A DNA stretch of 64,000 nucleotides from Hymenolepis diminuta (Eukaryota > Platyhelminthes > Cestoda > Cyclophyllidea > Hymenolepididae): the NCBI GenBank assembly GCA_900708905.1, contig CAADRB010000026.1, forward strand, positions 2,746,120-2,810,119, read 5' to 3'. Below the pieces are notes generated by a model. That model worked only from the letters and a program-made list of their open reading frames with translations. It searched no databases and was not told the DNA's origin. Both the position numbers and the translations under genes were made by a program. This document shows, in pieces, positions 26,201 through 40,364 of this stretch (the stretch's first letter is position 1; each line of letters starts with the position of its first letter).

Positions 26201-29200
26201 CAGAAAATGAAAAAAATACAGGCAATCACTGAAATGGTGCTGCAGCAATTAATGACCCGTAGATTCAGTAGAATAACTATGGAGATCTTGTATTTCAAGA
26301 TAGTTTACCGTCTTAAGATCAAGTCTTTTTATTATTGAAAATTAAACCACCTCCAGATCAATGACAGTTTCGTTCACTTTTCCTGTCTAGATTGCATAAA
26401 TTTCAAATGAAGATTACATCTACATACTTCTAATGATTGACAAGAATGGCATTGGAACTGAAACAGTCATTTCAAGACAAAATCACGTGTTCAGCGGAAT
26501 TGAATCATGCCTCTCGTCGTACTAGGTAAAAGAAAATCAGATAACCCTATTCCAAAATTACGATTGTTTTAAATCAGTCATTTATAATAATAATTGGCTA
26601 ATCAAATTCTCACTTAGCGTAAAAAGAATACTACTTATAGAAAATTATGATTGCAAAATTTTAATTACGATTGTGAAACAGGCATATCTTAAACATGATA
26701 AACAGTTTAGCATATACAAAATAAAGCAAAATAAATCGTATGCGATTATCTACAACTTGGCATATTTATTGAGTTTGCTAAACTAACACTGCATGAAATA
26801 TTCTATTTAAAAAGAAGGTTTGTGATCCATACCACCGTTCCGTGTTCTGAATCGAATAGCATCTGCTACACTGCCCACAGTAACATACTTCTCTGTGGTC
26901 ATTTGGGATCGCAGAATCCTCTCTGGAAGAATCATCAGCGTTAGATATTTGCTCTATCAAATGGAAGAGATAGAGTGTTTAAGAATAGTTTTTCAAATAA
27001 GAAATGTATGACTGCCGAAAATATCTAACCTGATTAGCAGCAGACAGAGTGTTAAATGCCGTCCAATCAACGGGTGCGAAAATAGTCTTCTCAGTGGTCG
27101 ATTGAAGAATTGCATTGCATGCGGTATCTATTGTGCACACTCGAAGGAATGTTCTGGAGGGATTCACAATAAAATGTATCTTTACGGGTCACATTAAGTC
27201 CAAGACTCAGCGATTGTAATTAATGATAGGACGCAGCAAATCACAGTCTAGTTAATCTTCGGGTATATAGTTCTCCCACTTTTTAGTTGACACATCAATA
27301 AAATTAAAGATATTCCCCAGACATTCATCGATATGTGCACCTTCCCTAACTTCTGTGTAGTCTCCATCTTTCCAAATAGAGTATACCTTGACCGAGTTTT
27401 TCACTCTCGGTCATCACCATCAGACTCGCTTTCCTTCTTATAACCCCCGGTTGCTAGAATAAGGATGGTCACTGGGTTTAGCCTATATAGGCTAATCGCC
27501 TCGATGCGTCTAATCACAAAATTAGGGGGACGCTTTGCTTAATAGACAGATTTGGAGTTTAGAGGTTAGCACATGTACAAAGCTTGCTCCTGCATGTGGA
27601 TACAATACGCTAATAAAATACTCTTTGGATCAGAATGATGATGGAAAATCTGCCTATCAACTATTAAATGAGAAGTCAAGTCCCCATTAGTTACTGTTTG
27701 GGGGTGATGGATAAAATGTAAATATTGCATACCAGATTCGTGAGCAAATTCATCGATTGAGCTGGGGAGAAATAAGCATGCATTAATTATCACAAAACAA
27801 GAGTAACATGCGAGATTAAAGAGTAGAGAGCGAGAAGTGACTTCCGTCCTCTTTAGTCTCCCCCCAATCCAATGATTCCTTTTCATGCTCTTATAAGACG
27901 TTTTAAATTCTCAACTTTAATTTATGCTGTTATCTTGCATTACAAATTTAATTTTTTTGTGGCAACATTTACACAGGAAGAGTGGTAGGTCACCCTAAGG
28001 TCAGACAGTTTGACAGAATTAAATGAGTATCTGTTGTACATTTGGTAACATGCCACTTCAATCTCACTATGGATTCCTTTTCAGTTGTGTCCTCAGCCAT
28101 AAGCGTTTTGACCTCGGTTTGGAAATAATTGTTTCTAATTCGAGCTACCAATTACCTCAAGATGATCGCCCACTAGAATATCCCTTGTCCTTAAACTGCT
28201 TGTTCACAATCAGTAGTTCGACATTTTGTTATGTGTACACAGTTAACTACACACGGTACCTCTCGTTGGTTGGGACTGGGAAAATTCAGGATGTGCCTCG
28301 TTGCTGGATTATAAAAGTTCAGGTTCATTGCTATGTGTCAGTTCCCTCTCATCAGTTTTTAATGGAGATTCCCAGCAAGAGAAAAATGGTCTCCTTTTTT
28401 TCTCCCTTCGTAGTTTTAATGAGTGATTTTTAACAGTAAAACCTAACAATTCTACTCCCCTCTCTTGGCTTTAATCAGGTTCTACAATTAGATTTCTTCA
28501 TCTTAAATAACAGATCATCGCAGCATTTTTGCGGCTTCTATTCAGAAAGAAAAAATAGAATCAAGGGCAGGAACCAACTTCCCCATCCGGAGATCAATGT
28601 GTACTGGAACACACTAAATGATGTGGATAGCCAAGCAAATTGGTTAATAGAAGTGAAAGAATGAGAAATTCTTATAAGAACGATTCCAGAATATCTCCTG
28701 TCTACCTAACTCAACTGTTGTCAACGCTTCATTTGATGGACTTGGGAACTTTATACACGTTGAAAGTCAAGGAAAGTTATGAAACAAAGTCAACTTACGG
28801 CGAAAGTCTTGACAATGCGTCTTGTGTAGTTTCAGATAAATATCCCAAAGGTGCTGAAATAGGGATAACCACAGCTTTTCGAAGTGCAACCGCATCACCT
28901 ACAGTCGTCGCGTATGTATTTCCCAAAGTTATCGTTATTGAGCCTAATGGAATAATGAGGAATACAATATATGCAATTTAGAACAAAACAATAGGCAATA
29001 AGTAGGACTGGAACTTACTACCATCAGTAGATAATGCCATTTTTCCGGGAGTAAGAGTTTGAACATTAATATTTACTGGAAGAGGATTCGGAGGAAATCC
29101 AACATAGAAATTGATGGCTCTACCAGATGAATCGGTCAGCCATCTCGGGTAGAAGTATTGATTGGGCGCGTATTGGTTTGCTAGGACCTAATGAAATCAC

Positions 29201-32071
29201 TATATAATAGTCAGTAATAAGCTTACGCTAATTAACAGAGTTTCGTTATTTAAGAGATCCTGATAAGTCTTTACTGGAAATTGATTCCATACTGAGTCGG
29301 AAATCACGAAGTAAGTAGCATAAAGACTCTGGCCCATATAGACCTGATTTGTGAGTTGCGTGTAAAGTGGTGTCCCAGTAGTCCTTGACTTATTCCACAA
29401 TGCGAGGGTTTTCCTAAATACGCAGGGAAATAGAATGAAATATTACACCGAGACATTTTTATCTAAAGATAAATGATCTAGGAAATTGTAATGAATTTAC
29501 TAAAATTTTGATTTCCAAGCCTTTAAAGAGAAATACGTTTAAACAGTTACTTCCTACGAGAAATTGCATTACGCTACCTCTCTACCGATCTATTTCAACA
29601 AGTAGAGGAGGTCACACCGTTCACTAGATGTGTACAAATGAATAACAAACACGTGACTTCTGGTTCGAGAGACGAACACTCTGACAAAACGGGACTAGCA
29701 CATATTGGCAAAATATGGTTCATATCCGATAGGACGCGACAAAGAAGTTTAGCTATTTTGCAAGTATACAGTTTTCCTATTATACAGCTGACTCATCGAA
29801 ATTGATGAGAGCATGACAGGCGCAGATAATGGTCAAGTGGTATCCGGGCCACTTGAGTATGACTGACTTTCCCTGTGGTCAAATCTGTCAAGTTGATCTA
29901 TCTAATCAAATATAATTGTCGCAAAATGATACGATTTGATCGAGATAAGAGGTGTTATCTCTGGGGTCTTCTGGTTTTTTGTAAGCAATTCCTAAATTGC
30001 TACAGGTATCATAACCAATTGCATTAAATACTTATTCCTAGAAATTCACACCCATTCCCAAATGTGAAATAAACCTCATTCTTCGTAAATATAAAGGCGG
30101 TTGGTCAAACTCCATATTCCTGGCCACTCCCATCATCATTCATTCAATCTGGTAAGTATAACTAATTGAAATCATCAGAGTGTACTTTTATCATATAAAA
30201 GTACCAGTAAATATTTAAGGTAGAAGCTGAAGGGCACTGACTTACGTCATATCTTGTGCTTGACTGAGATACTGGAAAAAGTCCATAGATTCGTAGGGAT
30301 AGTTCACCACTTTATCCATAATTTGAACCATTCCATTTGTAGCATCAACATCAGCTTTGGTTACTTTGGCGTCGTTGATAAAATAAGCTGATGGTGTTCC
30401 GGTCTAGTAAGCGAAAAAAGGTATGTTTATTATATTGATTAGGAAAGCCCAGTGAGATCTATTGTTGTGTCCCTACATAATCACTTTTTAGAGGAAAAAT
30501 AACCCTTATAATGAATTTAAATTACAAAAGAGAATGCGTAGCGAGCTCCGACAATTTCGTTGTAGAGTGCTCCTTTTCCAAAACCGACATCAATCAGTGG
30601 CAAAGCTTCTCCCGCCGTTTGCCAATTCTGTGTAGACAGTTTGGTTGGAATCGAGCCAGACTTGGGACCTTAATGAAACAAGCAAAAAAAGATTTACATT
30701 AACTTAAGTCAGTGTAATATGAATGAATCCACTAGTTAGTTGGATAGATTTTTTTCCAGTGTGTCTGAACAGAGGTCACAGACCCTATCGACTATGAATT
30801 TTCCATGATAGTGTCCAAGGTGTTAGATATCCAAACAACCAATCATGACTTAATTAATCTATGCCTTTTGGTAATAAAGGAACTTTCGTCTGAGTAACGA
30901 AATTGCTCCTGTGTTTAATCAAGTGTAGCCACAGCGGGGAGCCTAGATTAAAGACTACCTGATATTGTCCTAGAATGTAAATGAGATTACCTACTTTCAA
31001 GGTACATTCCATAGATGATTTTCTGCTTCTGCTCGAGTGAAAGCGCCGCCCATGAGAGAGTGGCTGCCCGAAGATTCCAAGCTGTGTTGCTGGGCGCAAG
31101 AACAGTCAAACATTGGCCAACATTGGTGCAGGATGATGTGCTTATTGCTGTTATTTTTGAGTCCAATAGATGAGTCCAAAACTGGAATAGAAAGTGTAGT
31201 AATAAAGATGGCTCATGTTTTTGATACAACGATTCATTTTTTATCATTCGACAGCATCGGATAAATAGGATGACGACACACAAAGCTCAAAGCCACAACG
31301 TCTGCTTTGTCTCCGGATGAGCAATTTTCCCAAATTGCCTCCAAGCCCCCTTCTCCCCTTCCTCATCCTTATTAATATGCGGACGCATGTAGCTTCCGAC
31401 AGCTTGATGATTAGTCAGAACAGTAACTTTTATCAGTCTGAAAGTGTTCTGATCTTCACCATCAATAATGCGAAAAATTATTTACATTTGTCCATATAAT
31501 CTTGCGGTAATCGTAACTCCGCCTTCCCTCACTCTGGTCTCAGTCAACTGAAGCCTACCTCGTAGGTAGACAGAAGCTAAACTTCCTAGCATTACAATAT
31601 TGCAGTCTTACTTTACAAAAGAGCAAACTGCACTCAGTACTAATCAACCAACCCATTTTATTCACCTTAAAAGGATAAATAAAAGACCAGAAGTCATCAA
31701 AATTATTTGAAAATGCTGTTCCTACAATATTTTTTTATACTAAAATAAACTGAGGCATATACAAGGAAAGTATAGATTTATCTCACATAAATCTGTAGCT
31801 CACCCACACAAAGTTTGGTTTGGCCAACCTGTATATCGAACTCAAATAAATTATGTTAGATTATGACTTCTCATGAGCGAAAACTGTTCCACCTAGACAT
31901 CTAATTCGACAAAATCTTGAGACATGTCTTGGATGGAAACGAAATAAGAAATACAAAACTCACCAATGAAACATCCGCGGTTGTTTCAAAAATCTGCTGC
32001 AAAGTCTGTGTGGCTTGAGCCCATGTTGTTGAAGCGCAGAGCAGTAAAACGAAGAAAATTGAGAACGACAT
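23300..32071 (-). CDS. Secreted protein with four fasciclin-1 (FAS1) domains
   Basis: Fourteen exons on the minus strand join in phase to 647 aa: 32071-31964, 31181-30995, 30668-30526, 30403-30246, 29413-29227, 29187-29019, 28943-28799, 27153-27030, 26920-26833, 26083-25921, 24696-24549, 24507-24472, 23709-23568 and 23445-23300. The N-terminus is a signal peptide (MSFSIFFVLLLCASTTWAQA); an in-frame ATG at 32095 would add eight residues. Four divergent FAS1 units follow. Unit 1 has 'CLTVLAPSNTAWN' and ends 'ADVDATNGMVQIMDKVV'. Unit 2 has 'LYATYFVISDSVWNQFP'. Unit 3 has 'KTIFAPVDWTAFN'. Unit 4 has 'PYTFFAVNNAGIDAM' and ends 'GWVYFTNRVFYVTDD'. There is no hydrophobic tail, so the product is probably secreted rather than GPI-anchored. 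This is the layout of TGFBI/periostin/midline-fasciclin matrix proteins that mediate cell adhesion. It converges on the Ig adhesion gene with 240 bp between stops. Confidence 0.85.
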
Positions 32072-35000
32072 CTTGGTTGAATGACACGACACCACACACT
32101 ACACCAGGTGATCTGAAAATGTCGCACACGAGTAACCTTGTAGGGCAGTACAAGGATGCGCCACTGTATTAGGTAAGATGCGTAGGTGAGTGCGTCCTTG
32201 TACGCGTACACGGTTGCATTCGGCTGAGTCATTGCGCTAATATCATTGGCTAATGCACATGCGTTCTCTACTTTGGCCAATAGCATTGACTATACTGGCC
32301 ATGAATTTGTCATGGCACAGGTGCGGTATGGTTGCCATATCGATAATGTAAACAAAACCGGGTGAAATTTAGCTTCTTCGGTTATGAATTGCACTTTATC
32401 GATATTAGAAAACGATTGGAGGTCATGTTAGCTAATTAGATAATAGTGGATCAGTTTGACATCAAATACTTGTACTTTTAGTGAAGGATTAAACTAATAC
32501 TCCGTTTGGACACCAAACTGCTACAAGTGCTTAAAAATAACTCATATTATAAAACCTTAAAAAATTACATTTGATCAATGTTTTAATGGAAAGTGTGAGT
32601 TCTCTCAATCGCTTGGAGCTTGATAAAAAAATGGCATTTTGTCGTATTTAAACTCAAGCTCCAATTCCGAAGCCCATAGTGTGCGGATAATCCGGCGCCT
32701 TCTTGGTAGTATAAGCGTCGGTAGGTCTTTGTAAAGGAATAACTTTGCAATCATCCTAAAGTATTAATACTAACTGAGTTTATGAGAATGCCGATATCTG
32801 TGTACATTTACTGAATTAATCTCGGTAATATTTGTATTTCATATGCCATTAGAATTACAAATACAAAATTGTATTTAATTTTTACTTGTAGAATTTCTAC
32901 CAGGAATAATCTGCCATACTTTTCAATACAATTCAAAGCCGGAATCTGAAGATGAACCATAAAGTATTATTAAGAAATGGAGCTGTGTGGCGAATAACAG
33001 TATAATCTCTTATGAATATTTTCATAAATCTACCCTAGTAATTATCTAATCGATAGCTACGAGTAACTACATGGAAGAGCCGAGAAGGCCATCTCCAACA
33101 CAAATCTCGAAAAGCAGTATAAAATTTTATCCTAGTCTACGATCATCCGACTGTGTAATTCCCTCAAGGTCTCCCAAATTTCATAATTAGAACTCACACA
33201 ACTTGGTTCATCTAGTGAAAAAAGTGGCCTTCAGCCCTCCCAAGTCTAATAAATCCTGCTCTATGAACTTGTTGGCCTTCATACTAGCCACAAGTCTCCC
33301 TAACTCAATAATAGCACGGAATTAAGCCAATTTCAGCAATTTGCTCTAAATTGTACAACGCAATGACTGAGTAATTTGGCATATTTTATAAAATACACAA
33401 TGTTTGTAAATAATTTAAAAAAATAGCAATTTTTAACAGTATTTATCTTTTATAAAATTTTCCGTTTTTATCCCACATCCTGTTTGTGCTTGACTTGCTG
33501 CATTAACTAAGGAACTCCTGTTCAATTATTAGGGGCATATCATATCGGGATGTCCGAATGAATAATTTCTGCTTGAATTCATTCAACCGCCTCTTTATAA
33601 ACTGATATTGATTAGAAAAGTATGAAAATCCAAAAGATCAATTATGAAAGGAGATATAATGATTATTATGTGCGCCAGAGGCTTTATCGATCAATGGGTG
33701 CATCTGCGAGGCAAGACGCCGTAGATTCGGTATTCATCGGTCATATTCACTGAAGCGTATGACTAATAGTACCTGTCAAGTAAGGCATAGAGACGACATT
33801 TAAGATTGCTCGTTCTCTGTCCATGATGAATTTCCTTAAATGGTTCTTTGTAATTGGCTTGGAATGTAGCGCAAGATTTAGTTTGCTGAAACATTACTGA
33901 ATAATTACTGTCTATGTGCTTCATAAACTGCATGTTAATTCAAACGGTTTTGCATGGAATAAATTGTTAAGTTCGAATGCTTGCGTATATTGAGTGCGAT
34001 CCCTCCCCCTCTGTGCTTAAAGCACATCTGGATATCGAGTATGGGATTCCACTCCTTTCGGCCTTGCGATGACTCATCCTATCGGTCCGTGTTATCCATA
34101 ACCGGTTTTGTGTATGTTACACCTTGGTTGCCTGCCAATTCTTCACATTCTGATCTGAGAATTATTGGGCATTAGTCAAAGTAAAGCTTCAAAAGACAAA
34201 TGATCCTAGTCTTTATGCATACAACGAAAGCTACTGAGTCATGGTAGTCAGCAATGCTGTTTAAACGAATTTTGAAATTGAATCAGATCAAAGAATTGAT
34301 TTTTCTTCTCCCTCATTATATTTATATAAAAATATATTGCTACCCTTACGAGTAGAACCAAAGGGTAAATTTGATACAAAAAATTATCAAAGTGGGATGG
34401 GAAATCTGAGTCTGACTAAGTCAGATACTTCAAGAAACTCTGTTTGTCTAATTTGTTTGAAGTATTAATTACCTTATTAACGTGAATGATTTTGCCGCAC
34501 TTAAATATCGTTCTTTGTTAGCAACCAATTACTTCATCTTTAACAAGTTCTATTTAGCTCATAATTTTTCAAAAGTGCTGAGTCAAGTTTCCCATGAGAT
34601 TCCTCATATTATTGAGAATGTTCGATCTATAATTCAAGTAAAATCGGTTACTATTTATGGATTGGTTGTTCATCTGAACTATCATTTTGGGAAACATGAG
34701 ATGCAAAAGTAATTCATTTTGGTTCATCCTTCGCAAGTCAATCGGAAGAAGGTAAAAACGATGGCAAATCTAATTAGTGAACGTCTGGGGGTCAAAATTC
34801 TTCTCCTTCATTCTTATTTACATCTTAGCTAATATTGATGACACATAGATTATGTCACTGACGGCTAGGATTATCTTACGAAGTGAAAAATGTTTTTTTT
34901 TAAACAAATCGAGACAGATTTACTGACCCTAGTGGATTGTCATGAGAACAGATACGATACTTGGGATTTATTTGTGAAGCATTCACAAATAATAAATTTA

Positions 35001-35693
35001 CACTAGCAGTAAATGTAATGACAACCCATCTTTTAATGTATGCGTGTAAGTGGGTACGCATGCGGAAACCCACGAATCTGCAAATTGAAAATGTGGGATT
35101 TTCCAATTGGATTAGAAGAAAACATTCATATATTTGCAGGCACAATTCCCTTATTTTCTCTCCAACCCATTGCACAAACCTCACTTGCTTGACTGGTAGG
35201 TCCATTACTTTCATTTAAATCTTCCTGCTTTCGCCATCTTTTCAATGTTAAGCAAATCGCCTTCATGTGTTACGTTGTCAAATCGTATTCCCCTGGATGT
35301 CAACAGTTGTGAAAATATTTAATGATATTTTATAACGGAATAAGTGAACTAATTATTAATCATGTTTGAAAATTATAATCTAATCATAAAATCGTCTAAA
35401 ACTTTCAATCTGATATTCTATTTAAGGAGGGAAATTCAATACCATAATTAAGACAAAGCTTGCTATATTATTAAACTTGTGGTTGATTTCAGACTTAAAT
35501 GCTTTTCAGGTTGGGGTGAATGCCGCTATTAATTCGAGGCTTATGTTAATCTTAATGCTGTCTGAGCGATTAAACTTAATTAAGGTGAAGGCTACCCATC
35601 AATACTTCCCAAGGTCTGCAAACTGGTATAGGCTTAATTTAATTACTTCGAAAATAGCATACTGACTCATTTATGATTATCATTTTCTTGAAG
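32072..35693. other. Intergenic, 5' flank of FAS1 gene
   Basis: No exon set could be joined. ORFs such as 33981-34175 and 34482-34712 have no recognisable features. The proximal part must hold the FAS1 promoter, but no clear TATA box was identified. Confidence 0.45.
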
Positions 35694-35777
35694 ATGGAAA
35701 CTTTCAAATATTTACTTATCTGTATACTTACCGGTGCAACGCTTGGAGTCACTTTCGAACTTGATTGTCCAATCTAA
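35694..35777 (+). CDS. Mini-ORF with signal-peptide-like sequence (uncertain)
   Basis: A 27-codon frame encoding METFKYLLICILTGATLGVT plus seven residues ending CPI. It has a hydrophobic core after a charged start and a plausible cleavage region. It could be the signal exon of a small secreted protein, or chance. No partner exon was found. Confidence 0.15.
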   Translation: METFKYLLICILTGATLGVTFELDCPI

Positions 35778-36800
35778 TCTACAAGTCAATTAATCCCCCC
35801 AATTATTTACATTGTTTTAAATTTCCTCAATTACAAAAGACACCGTTGTAAATCAATCCATCAATAAAAAAGATCATTGAAATAATGTTTCAAAAATTTA
35901 TTTCTCTGAATAGAGTTTAAGTTCCGTTATTTAATAGAGTGGTTTCAATGCTATGTGAAGCTTTGTTTTGCATAGGGTTGCACTTCCCACGGTGATTTTG
36001 GAAAAATCAGCCTTTGCCAAAATCTTATTTATTGTTATTTTTTATAATAAATAATCATACATCATGCATCAACCATAAAATATCTTTGTTGGCTAGTTTA
36101 GTGAACCAGCGTTAAGTACTAAACAAACACACTGATTTCGACTTCCTAATATTTCAATGATATCGGTATCAACGTCTCGAAAATTTCTCAATTTAAGAAT
36201 GTTTTGTAAATTATTTTATACCTGACATTGTAGACACTTAAAATAAATACACGAATCTTTCCTTCAAGTAAGTTTCGACAATATTTTGAAAATCTCGTCC
36301 AAACTAAGGTATTTAAACTGTTATTTCCGAAATTTTTCTTCAAGACAATGAACTCTAGAGAGTCAAATCGGCGAAAGGTGAACAGGGACGGCAGCAGGTT
36401 TCGATACCACTCAAAGTAAAAAAATATTTTAAAATTTTTAATAAATCATAAATTCGAGTATTTTAATTTTTAATTGATGTGTTTCATAGTTAAAATTAAA
36501 ATGCTAATAATCATAAATATAATTTATAAGTTTGAGTTTTAAAATTATTATTAAATATTTTTGGACAAATCATGAAAGAAAATTTAATTCATTTATGATT
36601 TTTATATATAAATTATAAAAAATCATTTGATTGTTTGTCATTTTATGCACATTGACAAAATTAATAACGAAATAGATGAGAAAACAAAAGGATTATCCAA
36701 ATGCTAAGATTAATTTCTCATAATTCAGAACACATTTCATAAAGTATATGTATATATAACTTTATTCATAGTTGAAAAAAATACTTTCCATATTTTACAG

Positions 36801-37206
36801 TCATAAAAGAGGCGATATTATGAAATATGCCGTGATTCTCTACTCCGAAGCTAAAGAAGATATGATGAAAAAAATAATGTATGTAGTCGAAGAAGAGATT
36901 AATAGATCGGAATCCGAAACAGTAAGAGTCAAAAAATATTTTATTACTTTGGTTAAAATTTTTCATTTAAGTTAATTCTGGTCTGTATAGTCACGAATCC
37001 GAAATATAAAGGATCATCTGGATGACGTTTTCGGCCCGAACTGGAACATTTTTATGGCGGATTGTCGATGTTGGTCATTGAAGACCTACAAACAGGGCAC
37101 AAATGTGGTATTCGAGTACGATAATATGGTGTACGATATTTATCAGGCTCCAGAAAACACGCCCAACGTTCAGACGAAAGGACCCTTTTGTCCTCTGTAC
37201 AACTAG
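36801..37206 (+). CDS. Divergent TAL-type gene, last two exons only (dynein-light-chain domain)
   Basis: Two exons, 36801-36921 and 36991-37206, align with exons 4 and 5 of the tandem TAL genes downstream, with the same phases (2 then 0). The first is 121 nt against 112 in all other copies, that is three extra codons. The second encodes the DLC-like domain 'HLDDVFGPNWNIFMADCRCW' then 'NVVFEYDNMVYDIYQAPEN', with a longer tail and a TAG stop. The hallmark 'GRYW' is changed to 'CRCW'. Upstream EF-hand exons were not found within about 2 kb, so the gene may have long introns or be a 5'-truncated pseudogene, although the two exons have no stops and good splice sites. Confidence 0.6.
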
Positions 37207-40200
37207 TCTCTTCTTCCTCTCTCCCTCTCTCTCTTTGGAATTTTTCACCGCCTTGGCACCTTTTCTTTGACGACCATAATGTCATTAGCAGTTGCTATAT
37301 TTTCGCAGTAATTTCCTTTTCCTCATTTTGACCATTTGGTTCGCATTCTTTGTATTTGAAAGAATATTTCATAATCGATCTCTATCATTAGATGAAATTT
37401 CGGTTTTATTCCACCCGTAAAAAGGTGAGATTAATTGGATTCACTTCATAACTTTCATGTTCGTTTACAAATTTTTGATTTATTTGATTCTTTTAGGCTT
37501 ACTTGAACATGTTTCATTGATTTTTAATTAAAATTTAGATTTACTTGAATCATACTTTTAACTCAAATAAATTTACTAGGTTATTGCACGTTAATAAACA
37601 GAAAATCAACAAGCTGAGATGGAACATAGACTATTAAAATTTTAACCTTGTATATGCAATTTTTAATTTTGCCACGTTTTTTTTCTCATGAAGTTTTACA
37701 TATATAATAAGCTATTAATATTATTATCAATTTACCCACAACTACTTGCTTCTTAATTTTTGTTGATACCAAGACAGTGATTTCAGATTAAGACTTTTTG
37801 TTCTCTGGTTGGATAAAATCAATCATAATTATGTTTGTTAATCATAAAGTGTCGAAAATTCGAAAAAATTCGGAGCGCGATCCTAAACGAGTAGATGTAG
37901 TAGCACTTAATATATAAATATCTGTCATATTTTGCTCTGATAATGAGCGCTTACTCTTTTCATTCTAAAACAATTTTGAGAAATCGTTATACATAGTGGT
38001 ATAAAAATCGAATTATATACACCATAGAAGCATGTTGGTAATTAGCAGTTGGAAGGAGACTAAACTAACAATCTCGTCAACCAGTATGGAGGTACCTGCT
38101 TGCACACGGACCAACATGTGAGAAGAGTGCACTCATGAGAAGCGAGGAATGGAGATATGCTCAACCAAAATCCCATGCTGCTTTAGAGAGAAATGGTCAT
38201 TATGATATTGTAGTTGGTTGCTTTCTCTCTTTGTTCTTTACATATTTCTTACTCTTCTGGACACTTATGACCTTTCTATTTGTCCAATAATGAGTCCTTA
38301 TCTAGACCATTTCCCTTAATAATAATACAATAATTAATTTGATAATCGAATCTAACGTCTAAAGTGTTTATCTGTGGTCTATTAAACCGCTTGGAACCCA
38401 ATTATAGAACCTGTTTTGTATAAAAACTGCATGTATAGCTTCGACCATGTACTTTTCTAATAATCAAACATCTTTGCACTCAAACAACTGGTCTCCAAAC
38501 CTCTTACTGTGTCAAAAAATCTCGAAGCATTTTTGAATGCTTAAAAGTTTAGAGATCCATAGAAAGAATTAAATTTCAGCCACTCTCTATATGAGGGATT
38601 TATAATTATTGTTATGGAAATTTAAAATTATACAAATTAATCCAACAGCACATGGTTCAATGACTTTCCCAGATAAATAATTAATGGGTGTAATAGATTA
38701 AGCATCTCTCATGAAAATTCAAACATTTTCAGCTTTCTTCGGAAAAATAAAAGAGAAATTTTTTCTGAATACAAGCAATCTGTACTATTTTTATCAACGG
38801 ACTTAAACAAGAATATGTTAATGCTTAATTTAATGATACTTTCTACAGACCTGTTGAGATACAGTTTCCATGAATTTATTTGATGTATTATTCAAATATA
38901 GCCTCACTAAAATTTCCTTAAAGTGCATTGATTAAATTTCAAACACTCAATAACGAATACCTCACTTTCTAGAAACTTTCTTGTTCTAAATACTAAATTG
39001 ATTGATGGTAATATCAGTGAAGAAAACACCAAGGAGTATTTTTCATCACAAAACAAGATAGCACGGGGAGAGGCGTCCGTCAAGCTATTTAATTGAATAA
39101 CTTCGTACTTGGATTTAAGTCCTATGGACACACAGACCGAGATTATAGAGACAAAGGGAACCAGATTATAGGAGTACGACTTTGTTATGCCTAAAGTCAG
39201 AGGCCAGGGTTTTAGTGTAAGGGATAACATAACTAAGCTTTTACATATGATGGAGGTAAGGATGAGAATTAATAGAACTACTAGAAGTTTGTTGAACGGC
39301 ATCAAATTATAACTTCTCTGGAGGACTCTATATATTTTCATGTTGGTACAACTTCAGGGACCTTGTCCCTATCCATGGATAACTAATTAATTTATTAATA
39401 GCCATATGTACTAATATCATTTACTAATTTGATAATAGCAACTAACACTTCCTTTAACTCCAAAGGTGAGAATGACACCACCATTCGATTTTTTGAACTG
39501 GGCTAATTCGAGTGTACACTTTCTTCTGCAATTGGATAACTTTGCAAGAATGCAAATAAATACAAATATTTACCTCTACAAACCAACATCGTAAAATGGG
39601 AACAGCAACCAAATGCTCAAAAATATCATGGAGAATTATGAGGAGATTTCTCTGCTTCAAGGTTGAATACCCCTACGTACACCTATTAATCCCCTCAGTA
39701 AATATTAAATTGAAAAATATACGTCCCATATCTAAATCATATCTATGGTACGATTTTTGCTAAAATAAACAAAATAATAAAATCAAATCTCACTTATCAC
39801 TTTTTCCCAGTTTTCTAACTACCGCATAACGAGGTTTACCTTGAATATATATTGCAACGGTATAAGTTCACTTGTGTAGTGAAGGGTAATACCTTAACGA
39901 ATTTTCTTAATTCCCTACTGACGAATCCTTTCAACTCAGCTACATTCAATTTTTCATTTGTTCTCGGAACTTCTTTCTCGACCTGTTATTAAAATATATT
40001 GACTTCATTACTTGATTAGAAAAGAAATATATTCAAGGAAACACACAGTCAACTGAATTCGTTTTGTTTTAAAAATGCACTTTTCGGTTTCAGATAATGC
40101 TATGCCTTGGATATTTATTGAAATAGAGCAGTGAAGGCTAACTCTCTATGCATTACCAGAAGTACTTTTTATTCGCATTCTCTAATGCCAATACTTCGGT

Positions 40201-40364
40201 TTTTCGTCCACGAAGTTGGAGTGACGTCTTTAATGTCCCTATGATGCATGACCCCTATCTGCCATGTCTAAACACGCCCAGCGATTTCCCCCTCTTTCTA
40301 TAACCACCATGATTCATCTAAAGAGCACATCTGCGCTCATACTCTATCGCGACCTTACTCAAGT
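37207..40364. other. Intergenic, AT-rich
   Basis: No supportable gene. A 144-codon minus-strand ORF (38907-39341) is open but has no domain I recognise, and it overlaps partly open plus-strand frames. Confidence 0.4.

Noticed and set aside
27472..27540. Perfect short palindrome (tagcctatataggcta) in a FAS1 intron
   Set aside because: Short, AT-rich and single; no further structure supports an element.
28023..28433. 136-codon plus-strand ORF
   Set aside because: Lies in a FAS1-gene intron on the opposite strand, with no recognisable feature.
28640..28981. 113-codon plus-strand ORF
   Set aside because: Shadow of FAS1 exon 7, whose minus-strand frame fits the gene with correct phases.
36300..36420. 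Possible EF-hand exon for the orphan TAL copy (reads ...NRDGSRFRYHSK)
   Set aside because: No matching exon length, weak splice sites, and it lacks the 'DP..G' loop pattern of the family.
38907..39341. 144-codon minus-strand ORF
   Set aside because: Hydrophobic, no domain recognised, no splice context, and the opposite strand is also partly open. Probably chance.
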